Shown one piece after another: positions 22,296 to 28,691 of a stretch of DNA of 39,339 nucleotides. The stretch comes from CAYLZO01 sp964387775. Its GTDB lineage: Bacteria; Chloroflexota; Anaerolineae; JAAYZQ01. Location of the stretch: contig CAYLZO010000016.1 of assembly GCA_964387775.1 (NCBI GenBank), positions 1-39,339 of the forward strand. The letters run 5' to 3'. The position numbers and the translations under genes are program-made. A model generated the notes under the pieces. The model ran no database searches. It was not told the origin of the DNA and saw only the letters and a list, made by a program, of their open reading frames with translations. How positions within the stretch are numbered: the stretch's first letter is position 1; every line of letters begins with the position of its first letter.

Positions 22296-23181
22296 ACGCC
22301 GCTTTCCCATCCCCACGCGCAAAACCGTGCCCCGGCACGAGTATGCGCCCCCGCCGCGGCGGGGCCTGCGCACCAACGCCGTGGGCCTGGCTGCCCTGGC
22401 CTTTCTGGCCATCATGGGGCTGGCCGTGGCAATCGGCCCCCTCCTGACACCCTACGATCCCTTGGCCATGCACTCCGACCAGCAGTTCCAGCCGCCCAGC
22501 CTGCAACATCCCGCCGGCACCGACCTCTTTGGCCGCGACGTGCTGACCCGATTGTTCCACGGCGGGCGGTGGTCGTTGGGCATTGGGGCGGTGGCCGTCT
22601 TGCTGGCCACCCTACCGGGCACGGTGCTGGGCCTGCTGGCCGGCTACTATGGCCGCTGGGTGGACCGGCTCATTAGCTGGCTGGTGGACGTTATGCTCTC
22701 CTTCCCCAGCATCCTCCTGGCCCTGACCATCATCGCTGCCCTGGGAGCCGGCGTCGGCAACGTGGTGCTGGCCGTGGGTATCTCGGGCATTCCCAACTAC
22801 ACGCGGCTGGTCCGCGGGCAGGTGCTCTCGGCGCGGAAGGAGCAGTACGTGCGGGCAGCAGTGGCCGTGGGCTGCACCGACCGGCGCATCCTCCTGCGCC
22901 ACATCCTGCCCAACGTCTTTGGCCCGATCCTGGTCCTGGCCACCCTGGACGTGGGCTGGGCCATCCTAAACGCCTCGGCCCTGAGCTTCCTGGGCCTGGG
23001 CATCCAGCCGCCGACGCCCGAGTGGGGGGCCATGCTGAACGAGGGCCGGGGCTTTCTGCGAGATGCCCCCTGGGTGACGACCGCCCCCGGGTTGGCCATC
23101 GCCCTGACCGTGCTGGCCGTCAACCTCCTGGGCGACGCCCTGCGCGATGCCTTTGACCCCAAGACGCGCACCCGCAGCTAG
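22288..23181 (+). CDS. ABC importer permease, DppC/OppC type
   Basis: 297 residues from ATG 22288, overlapping the DppB-type stop by 8 bp; an ATG at 22261 is in frame but lies deep inside the previous gene. Family features: LLTPYDPLAMHSDQQFQPPS, HPAGTDLFGRDVLTRLFHGGRWSLGIG, SFPSILLALTIIAALG, EAA loop RAAVAVGCTDRRILLRHILPNVFG, and SFLGLGIQPPTPEWGAML near the end. The final codon (AGC) and TAG stop run directly into repeat element B. The usual DppD/DppF ATPase genes do not follow; the ATPases must be shared or encoded elsewhere. Confidence 0.92.
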   Translation: MAKRRFPIPTRKTVPRHEYAPPPRRGLRTNAVGLAALAFLAIMGLAVAIGPLLTPYDPLAMHSDQQFQPPSLQHPAGTDLFGRDVLTRLFHGGRWSLGIGAVAVLLATLPGTVLGLLAGYYGRWVDRLISWLVDVMLSFPSILLALTIIAALGAGVGNVVLAVGISGIPNYTRLVRGQVLSARKEQYVRAAVAVGCTDRRILLRHILPNVFGPILVLATLDVGWAILNASALSFLGLGIQPPTPEWGAMLNEGRGFLRDAPWVTTAPGLAIALTVLAVNLLGDALRDAFDPKTRTRS

Positions 23182-23286
23182 CAGGCTGTCGGAGAGGGCC
23201 TTTCGGGTTCGTAGTAGGCGCTTCGCCAAAGGCGTGCTTCTGGCAAGCGCCGCAGAAACAAACGAGACTCTCCGACAAGCTGCTAG
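23178..23286. mobile_element. MITE-like element B with CTAG ends
   Basis: 109 bp with CTAG at both ends (23178-23181 and 23283-23286). The left end CAGGCTGTCGGAGAG and right end, read inward, CAGCTTGTCGGAGAG match the two distinct ends of element A, in reverse orientation. The interior differs from element A: it has a hairpin GGCGCTTCGCC...GGCAAGCGCC. The left CTAG provides the stop codon of the DppC-type gene. No coding capacity. Confidence 0.7.
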
Positions 23287-23325
23287 GCGAGGCGGCAATT
23301 GGCTCTACCTTTAGCGAACACAAAG

Positions 23326-23354
23326 GTGACAGCGTCCTCAACTTGTGCTACAAT
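23326..23354 (+). promoter_or_regulatory. Promoter of the 23420 gene
   Basis: GTGACA (23326-23331), 17-bp spacer, TACAAT (23349-23354). Predicted start ~23361, giving a ~59-nt leader to ATG 23420. It lies 40 bp downstream of element B and makes the downstream cluster independent of the importer operon. Confidence 0.7.
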
Positions 23355-23419
23355 CCACATGCGGGCCGATCCGGCCTGCACGTCAAACCCCAGACCAAAG
23401 AACAGAGGAGGAGAAATCA

Positions 23420-24688
23420 ATGGAACGTGATCTTCGTAACCGATTGAGGATCTCGGAGGACCCATTGGCCGAGATCAACGCCGTGTTGCTCGATCCCAAC
23501 ATGCGGGTCATCAACGACTTTTTGGCCGTCGTCGAAAAGTACGGCACCGTGGACGAGATCAACCGCAAGGCGCGTAAAGCGCGCAAGCTGGACAACCTGT
23601 TGGCCCAACTCGACGAGATCAATTCACCCTACCTGGCCGACCTGGAGTGGCTCGTCGAGCAGCGCGACCAGGGGGCCTTTATCACCGTGGCCGATTATCG
23701 CCGCAAAGTGTTGGGCGACCAGGCCGACGAGATGGCGTTCAAGGACGATTTCGCCGTGACGCTGGAGATCAGCGCCCTGCAATACTTTCCCTTTCTCATC
23801 GCCGAGGCCAAGCAGGCCATCGAACAGGGTGAGCTGATGCCCGGCCGCTACATCCGCGTGCGCAAGATGAAAGAGCAGGAAGCCGACCAGGGCGACATCC
23901 TGGCCGTGGCCGCCGCGATGCAGATCGTCGGTGCCAGTTACGTCGAGACGCTGGATACCAAGGGCACCGACGGCTCGAACATCCACCTGGGCGGACCGGA
24001 GACGATCACGGGCTATTTTGGCGGCGTGGGCCAGCCCAACGATTACGCCCTGAAGTGGCTCGACGAATTCCTCTACTACTACACCACCTACGGCGTTGAG
24101 CAGGTGCTGAACGTCAATCCCGGCACGGTGCTGCTGGGCTATTTTCTGCACAAGCTGGGCGTGGACATCGAGTTCAAGATCTCGGTGTTCATGGGCAACG
24201 ACAACCCCTACGCCGCGCTCTGGACCCTCATCGGCGCCCGGCTCTTTGGCCGCGACGACGGCACGACGTCGCTCATCGGCTTTAACTGGAGCAACAGCGT
24301 CAACAACGAGACCATCGAGATCACGGCCCAGGTGCGCAAGGCGCTAAACCTGGAGGACATCGTCCGCTTTGAGCACCACATCACCGAGACGTACAAGAGC
24401 ATCGTCCGCCAGCCCTACGACCGCACCGACGAGCTGGTCGAGCTGGCCGACCACGTGGCTAACATCTCGGCCAAGCACGAGGGCGCCAAACCCGAGATTG
24501 ACCAGACGCGCGAGCGCCCCTCCGACATCCTCGACTATTTCCGCGACAAGGACGAGATCCTGGAATCGGGCCACATGGACTACCTGGAGCGCAACTATTT
24601 GGACAAACACGAGGCCCTGAATCGCACCGCCCGGGCGCTGACGGAGAACGGGCTGTCGTTCGTCGCCGCCCAGAACCTGCACAAATGA
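23420..24688 (+). CDS. Conserved-looking protein of unknown function
   Basis: 422 residues from ATG 23420 (GAGGAGGAGA upstream). Not recognised. The alternating strand/helix pattern with small-residue loops (HLGGPETITGYFGGVGQPN, LNVNPGTVLLGYFLHKLGVDIEFKISVFMGNDNPY, GRDDGTTSLIGFNWSNSVNNETIEI) suggests a barrel-type enzyme. His/Glu/Asp-rich motifs (RFEHHITETYKSIV, HVANISAKHEGAKPE) could bind a metal or substrate. No signal peptide or membrane helix. First gene of the cluster that holds the DUF4258/DUF2283 pair and the two aldolase-Fae fusions. It overlaps the next start by 4 bp (ATGA). A role in the same pathway as the fusions is a guess from position. Confidence 0.75.
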   Translation: MERDLRNRLRISEDPLAEINAVLLDPNMRVINDFLAVVEKYGTVDEINRKARKARKLDNLLAQLDEINSPYLADLEWLVEQRDQGAFITVADYRRKVLGDQADEMAFKDDFAVTLEISALQYFPFLIAEAKQAIEQGELMPGRYIRVRKMKEQEADQGDILAVAAAMQIVGASYVETLDTKGTDGSNIHLGGPETITGYFGGVGQPNDYALKWLDEFLYYYTTYGVEQVLNVNPGTVLLGYFLHKLGVDIEFKISVFMGNDNPYAALWTLIGARLFGRDDGTTSLIGFNWSNSVNNETIEITAQVRKALNLEDIVRFEHHITETYKSIVRQPYDRTDELVELADHVANISAKHEGAKPEIDQTRERPSDILDYFRDKDEILESGHMDYLERNYLDKHEALNRTARALTENGLSFVAAQNLHK

Positions 24689-24957
24689 CAAGCACAAAAC
24701 CAATCCATTTCTCTCAGCATGCTCTTGATCAGATGCGGCTGCGAGGTGCAACAGAGACGGAAGTCAAAGAAACTATCGAGACAGTTCCCTGGCAACCGGC
24801 AAAACGTGGAAAGTACCAGACTCGCAAGACGTTCGAGTTTGGTCAGCCTTCACCGGTCAATCAACAGATCTATCCTTTCAAGACAGTCCACACCATCTTT
24901 GCCGACGAGCCAAATCAGATAGTTGTCATCACGGTGCTGGTATACTATGGAAGTTGA
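24685..24957 (+). CDS. DUF4258-like small protein (possible toxin)
   Basis: 90 residues, resembling DUF4258: IHFSQHALDQMRLRGATETEVKETIE at the start and VHTIFADEPNQIVVITVLVYY at the end, the His...RGI/R...V..V pattern of this RNase-toxin-like fold. Starts by ATGA overlap with the preceding stop. Lower GC than its neighbours. It is immediately followed by a DUF2283 gene, and this order is common for the pair; a type II toxin-antitoxin role has been proposed for such pairs but is not shown here. Confidence 0.7.
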   Translation: MTSTKPIHFSQHALDQMRLRGATETEVKETIETVPWQPAKRGKYQTRKTFEFGQPSPVNQQIYPFKTVHTIFADEPNQIVVITVLVYYGS

Positions 24958-24968
24958 GGAACAAAGAG

Positions 24969-25190
24969 ATGAAGATTCACTATGACGCCGAGGTAGACGC
25001 TCTCTATATCGAATTTCGCTCTCTGGCCGACGGGACGGCAACAGCTCATCCGTTGACCGACGAGATGATTGCCAATTTTGGACCAGAGGGACGTCTGGCA
25101 GGACTGGAAATCCTGGATGCCAGCCAGGTATTGGCGCTGGAGGAAGGGCGACTGGTCTTTGAGATCGCCCCCGCCTTGGTACCGGCATAA
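24969..25190 (+). CDS. DUF2283-family small protein (possible antitoxin)
   Basis: 73 residues from ATG 24969 (GAGGA 8 nt upstream). Clear DUF2283: MKIHYDAEVDALYIEFRS, then DEMIANFGPEGRLAGLEILDASQVL, with the I-N-D/G-hinge replaced by ANFGPEGRL. A TTG at 24954 overlapping the previous stop is an alternative start. 11 bp after the DUF4258-like gene, so co-expressed; the usual reading is antitoxin or chaperone to that protein. Confidence 0.78.
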   Translation: MKIHYDAEVDALYIEFRSLADGTATAHPLTDEMIANFGPEGRLAGLEILDASQVLALEEGRLVFEIAPALVPA

Positions 25191-25227
25191 CTGAGAACGA
25201 ACGAATCAACTCAATGGAGAGTGAACC

Positions 25228-26724
25228 ATGAATCAGAAACCCTTCGACCAAGCTCAGGGTAAACCGTTTCGACCGGGCGGGGTCAACCCCGCGCTGGTCA
25301 CGCCCTTTGCCCCCGCAGCAGCGGATAACAGGGTGGACGAGGCAGCCTTTCGTGCCCTCATCCGCCACGTGATCGACGACGTGGACGGGCTGGTGCCCTG
25401 CGGCACCACGGGCGAGTTCAACTACCTCACCCCCGAGGAGAACAAGCGCCTGGTCCAGATCGCCGTGGAGGAGGCGGGCGACAAGCCCGTCATCGCCGGG
25501 ACCGGCGCACCCGGCACCATGCAAGTCATCGAGCTGGCCCGCAACGCCCAGAAAGTCGGCGCCACGGCCTGCCTCATCGTCTGCCCCTACTTTCTCCACC
25601 CCTCGGACAAGGGCATTTACCAGCACTATTACGAAATCGCCAAGGCCCTGCCCGAGATGCCGATTATTCTCTACAACATCCCCCAGGTGGTCGACGCCTA
25701 TCTGCCCCGCCGCGTCGTCGAGGACCTGGCCGACGTGCCCAACGTCGTCGGCATCAAGGATTCGTCGGGCAACCTGACCTACACCATGGAGATCCTCGAA
25801 TACGCCGGCGACCGGATCAACGTCCTGGTCGGCCACGACGAGGTGGTGCTCAACGCGTTGGCCGGCGGCGCCCACGGCATGATCCTGGCCTCGGCCCAGG
25901 TCTATCCCGAGGTGTGGCAGGCCGTTCTGGACGCCGTCCGCTGGGGCGACCTGGAGACGGCCCGCGCCCTCCAGCGCCAGGTGCAAAAGCTGTCGCGCAT
26001 TTTCTGCCGCTACGGCGGCGGCGTGGCCGTCAAGCAGGCGCTCAAGATGATGGGCGTGAACGCCGGGCGGCCGCGCAAGCCCCTCAAGAGTGTGGGGGGG
26101 GCGCTGATCCACGAGGACCGGGCCGAAATCCAGCTCGAACTCGAAAAATTGGGCAAGGTCCCGATACCCGATACCCGATCCCAGGTACCAGGTACCGGGT
26201 ATCGGGTACCGGGTGAGCCGTTGGCGGAGCGGTTTATGGGGGTTGGATTGGACGCTGCGACGATTCGCGGCGGCGGGATGCGGCTCGGCACCGGCAGCGC
26301 CGGAGCAGCGGGAGCAACGGATGTCGAGTGGTGCCAGATCGATCTGGTGTGCGGAGCCAAGGCCGGGCCGCTGGGCGAGGCGTGGGCCTATCAGCTCACC
26401 TATCCGCGCCACGGCTACGAGGCCCTGACCACCATCCTGGAGCCGAACCTCACCGTGCGGCCCAGCACCCTCATCGTCCCCGCCAACGAACTGAAGGACC
26501 TGCGCCAGGCGAACATGATCTACGGCCCGGTGCAGAATGCCGTGGCCAAGGCCATCGTCGACAAGCTGGCCGAGGGCGTCATCCCCGAGGCGGTCATGGG
26601 CGACGAGGTGGTGTTCGTCCAGGCGGCGGTCCATCCCCAGGCGCTGGATCGGCGGGTGCTGCGCCACAACGCCTACGCGGCGGCGTGCGTGGCCATCGAC
26701 AATGCGTTCGCGGAGGTGAACTGA
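25228..26724 (+). CDS. DapA/NAL-family aldolase fused to Fae domain, copy 1
   Basis: 498 residues. Residues ~18-305 are a Schiff-base aldolase of the dihydrodipicolinate synthase/N-acetylneuraminate lyase family: GTTGE at 59-63, Tyr149 (IILYNIPQ), Schiff-base Lys177 (VVGIKDSSG), GHDEVVLNALAGGA. Residues ~365-495 match formaldehyde-activating enzyme (Fae): HGYEALTTILEPNLTVRPSTLIV, IYGPVQNAVAKAIVDKLAEGVIP, VVFVQAAVHP. The catalytic Fae His (EVAHIDL) is replaced by Gln370 (WCQIDL). The linker (~312-330) is encoded by a palindromic repeat, and the first ~16 residues by another short repeat. Expected chemistry: pyruvate-aldol reaction with a possible formaldehyde carrier site; not proven. GGAG precedes ATG 25228. 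Confidence 0.88.
   Translation: MNQKPFDQAQGKPFRPGGVNPALVTPFAPAAADNRVDEAAFRALIRHVIDDVDGLVPCGTTGEFNYLTPEENKRLVQIAVEEAGDKPVIAGTGAPGTMQVIELARNAQKVGATACLIVCPYFLHPSDKGIYQHYYEIAKALPEMPIILYNIPQVVDAYLPRRVVEDLADVPNVVGIKDSSGNLTYTMEILEYAGDRINVLVGHDEVVLNALAGGAHGMILASAQVYPEVWQAVLDAVRWGDLETARALQRQVQKLSRIFCRYGGGVAVKQALKMMGVNAGRPRKPLKSVGGALIHEDRAEIQLELEKLGKVPIPDTRSQVPGTGYRVPGEPLAERFMGVGLDAATIRGGGMRLGTGSAGAAGATDVEWCQIDLVCGAKAGPLGEAWAYQLTYPRHGYEALTTILEPNLTVRPSTLIVPANELKDLRQANMIYGPVQNAVAKAIVDKLAEGVIPEAVMGDEVVFVQAAVHPQALDRRVLRHNAYAAACVAIDNAFAEVN
25236..25283 (+). repeat. Short repeat encoding the copy-1 N-terminus
   Basis: AACCCTTCGACCAAGCTCAG and a second half-copy GTAAACCGTTTCGACC encode KPFDQAQGKPFRP. TTCGACCAAGCTCAGGGT-type sequence is, from memory, a dispersed repeat whose translation PFDQAQGKP recurs in unrelated proteins. 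The copy-2 paralogue lacks it. Confidence 0.5.
26161..26214. repeat. Palindromic repeat in frame in the copy-1 linker
   Basis: Left arm built of CCCGATACCCGATCCCAGG and right arm of GGTACCGGGTATCGGGTACC are largely complementary about AGGTACC. The 54 bp equal 18 codons, so the frame is preserved (IPDTRSQVPGTGYRVPG). Copy 2 has no such sequence at the domain junction. Confidence 0.75.
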
Positions 26725-26725
26725 A

Positions 26726-28198
26726 ATGAGCAAGAAAACAGACTGGTTCCGAGGCATTTTCCCCGCCCTGGTCACGCCCTTTAGCGGCACAGGAGCGGAT
26801 AGCCAGGTGGACGAGGGCACCTTTCGCGAGTTGATCCGCTTCCTGCTGCCCCACGTGGACGGCGTGGTGCCTTGCGGCACGACGGGCGAGTTCAGCTCGA
26901 TGACGATGGACGAGAAAAAGCGCGTCATCGAGATCTGCATCGACGAGGTGGGCGGCCGGGTGCCGGTGCTGGCCGGCACCGGCTGCCAGAGCACGCGAGA
27001 GACCGTCGAGCTGACGGCCTGGGCGCGGGACGCGGGGGCCACCGGCGCGCTGGTCGTCGCCCCCTACTTTCTCAAGCCGGCCTTCAACGAGGTGTTCGAC
27101 CACTACAAAGAAGTGGACAAGGTCGGCCTGCCGCTGGTGCTCTACAACATCCCCCAGTGCGCGGGCACCCACTACCGCTGGTGGACGGCCGAGGGCATGG
27201 GACTCGCTTTCGACCACGTGGTGGGCATGAAGGATTCGTCGGGCGACATGCCCTTTTTCATGGCCGCGCTGGAGAAACTGCGGGGCACCATTGGCCTGTT
27301 TTGCGGCCACGACGAGATCGCGGCGGCGGCGATGCTGGCCGGCGCCGACGGGGCGATCCTGGCTTCGGCCAACGTCATCCCCGACGTCTGGCAGGAGATC
27401 TACCGGGCTGCGCAGGAGGGCGACGTCGAGTTTGTGCGCCAGCGGGCCAAAGAAATCCAGATTCTCACCCGGCTGGTGGTGCGCAAGGGCGCGCCCCAGG
27501 CCGTCAAAGAGGCGCTGCAGATGATGGGCTTGACCAGCATGAGCAACGTCCGCCTGCCCCTGATCCAGGGCGGCGAATTCGAGCGCGAAGATTACGAGGA
27601 CATGCGCTGCCAGCTCGAAAACCTGGGCAAAATCGGCACCCAAACCGTGATGCTCGGCGGCCGGGAGGTGGAATACGCCCTGGCGGCTGATCTGCCGGCC
27701 CGGTTCGAAGATCTAACCTTGTGCGTCGGCGAGGGGTTCGCCGGGCCGCCCTTCTCCGAGGTGGCCCACATCGACCTGCTGCTGGGCTGGAAGGACGGCC
27801 CGGTGGGCAAGGCGATAGACCGGGCGAAAGAGGAGCCGCGCCCCGGCCACGAACTGGCCATCATCAACGAGCGGCCGCTGACCATGCTGGTGCCGACGGT
27901 CACGGTGCGCACGGCCAAGGCCCGGCAGTTGGTCTACGAGGAGGCAGCGGCGGGCATCAACCTGGCCCTCGAGCACGCCGTGGCCCGCCATAACTTGCCC
28001 GAGGCACTGCTGGACGACGTCTGCCTGCTGGCCAACGTGTTCGTCCACCCGGCAGCCAGCATCCGCCAGCGGGTGAAAATCAACAACTACAAGGCCATGC
28101 GCGGCGCCATCCGCAAGGCGCTGGAGGGCCGGCCCACGCTCGACGAGCTTATCGCCGAAAAAGAGGCAGCGCGGCATCCGTTCCGGTATGCGCCGTAA
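26726..28198 (+). CDS. DapA/NAL-family aldolase fused to Fae domain, copy 2
   Basis: 490 residues, paralogue of the gene ending 1 bp upstream; GAGGTG precedes the ATG. Aldolase domain ~8-300: GTTGE at 51-55, Tyr140 (LVLYNIPQ), Schiff-base Lys169 (VVGMKDSSG), GHDEIAAAAMLAGADG. Fae domain ~328-490: VGEGFAGPPFSEVAHIDLLLG with the catalytic His at 348, NVFVHPAA, KINNYKAMRGAI and the terminal EKEAARHPFRYAP, which matches the Fae C-terminal HPF tail. The middle of the domain has diverged: the PNL..KP.T and GPAQ..V..AV motifs of Fae read NERPLTMLVPTVTV and VYEEAAAGINLALEHAV. So this copy keeps what copy 1 lost and the reverse. Confidence 0.88.
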   Translation: MSKKTDWFRGIFPALVTPFSGTGADSQVDEGTFRELIRFLLPHVDGVVPCGTTGEFSSMTMDEKKRVIEICIDEVGGRVPVLAGTGCQSTRETVELTAWARDAGATGALVVAPYFLKPAFNEVFDHYKEVDKVGLPLVLYNIPQCAGTHYRWWTAEGMGLAFDHVVGMKDSSGDMPFFMAALEKLRGTIGLFCGHDEIAAAAMLAGADGAILASANVIPDVWQEIYRAAQEGDVEFVRQRAKEIQILTRLVVRKGAPQAVKEALQMMGLTSMSNVRLPLIQGGEFEREDYEDMRCQLENLGKIGTQTVMLGGREVEYALAADLPARFEDLTLCVGEGFAGPPFSEVAHIDLLLGWKDGPVGKAIDRAKEEPRPGHELAIINERPLTMLVPTVTVRTAKARQLVYEEAAAGINLALEHAVARHNLPEALLDDVCLLANVFVHPAASIRQRVKINNYKAMRGAIRKALEGRPTLDELIAEKEAARHPFRYAP

Positions 28199-28691
28199 CC
28201 GAACACAGGTGGGACGCACCTTCGAGATGCGTCCCACCTCTCAACTCCCCATCCGCGAGTACGAATCGGCCGGCGGCGTGGTCATCGACGCCGCTGGCGA
28301 GCACGTGTTGGTGCTGCTCCGCCCCGGCCGCCCCGGCCCCGACGGCCGCCCCGAGGTGCGCCTGCCCAAGGGCCACGTCGAGCCGGGGGAGAGCCGGGAA
28401 GAGACCGCCCGCCGCGAGGTGCACGAGGAGGCCGGCCTGCCCGACCTCGACATCGTGGCCGACCTGGGCCACCAGACCATCGAGTTCGACTGGCGGGGCG
28501 AGCACGTGGTCCGCGACGAGTTCTATTTCCTGATGCGCCTGCTCCCCGGCACCGAGACGGCCCAGCCGGAGAAACAGTTCCAGCGGAAATGGCTCACCTG
28601 GGACGAGGCCCTGGACCGCCTGACCTTTGAAGCAGAGCGAGCGTGGGTCCGAAGGGCTAGGGCGCGACGATCCAGGGAAACGCGAGGGTGA
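28188..28691 (+). CDS. Nudix hydrolase
   Basis: 167 residues from ATG 28188, which overlaps the copy-2 stop by 11 bp. Complete Nudix box at 62-84: Gly62-x5-Glu68-x7-Arg76-Glu77-Val-x-Glu80-Glu81-x-Gly83, preceded by YESAGGVVID and LPKGHVEPGE. It hydrolyses a nucleoside diphosphate linked to another moiety; substrate unknown. ATG 28227 (MRPTSQLPIREYESAGG) is an alternative start that lies in the right arm of a hairpin; neither start has a strong ribosome-binding site. The 3' end overlaps the convergent phosphoesterase gene by 35 bp. Confidence 0.85.
   Translation: MRRNRTQVGRTFEMRPTSQLPIREYESAGGVVIDAAGEHVLVLLRPGRPGPDGRPEVRLPKGHVEPGESREETARREVHEEAGLPDLDIVADLGHQTIEFDWRGEHVVRDEFYFLMRLLPGTETAQPEKQFQRKWLTWDEALDRLTFEAERAWVRRARARRSRETRG
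28207..28239. repeat. Perfect 12-bp hairpin at the Nudix start
   Basis: AGGTGGGACGCA (28207-28218), a 9-nt loop, TGCGTCCCACCT (28228-28239). It sits 9 bp after the copy-2 stop and spans the possible Nudix start at 28227. It resembles a REP-like element; it may limit read-through or translation of the Nudix gene. Confidence 0.7.

Noticed and set aside
23345..23419. Upstream extension of the 23420 protein by 25 codons
   Set aside because: The extension covers the -10 box and transcript start; GAGGAGGAGA sits just before ATG 23420.
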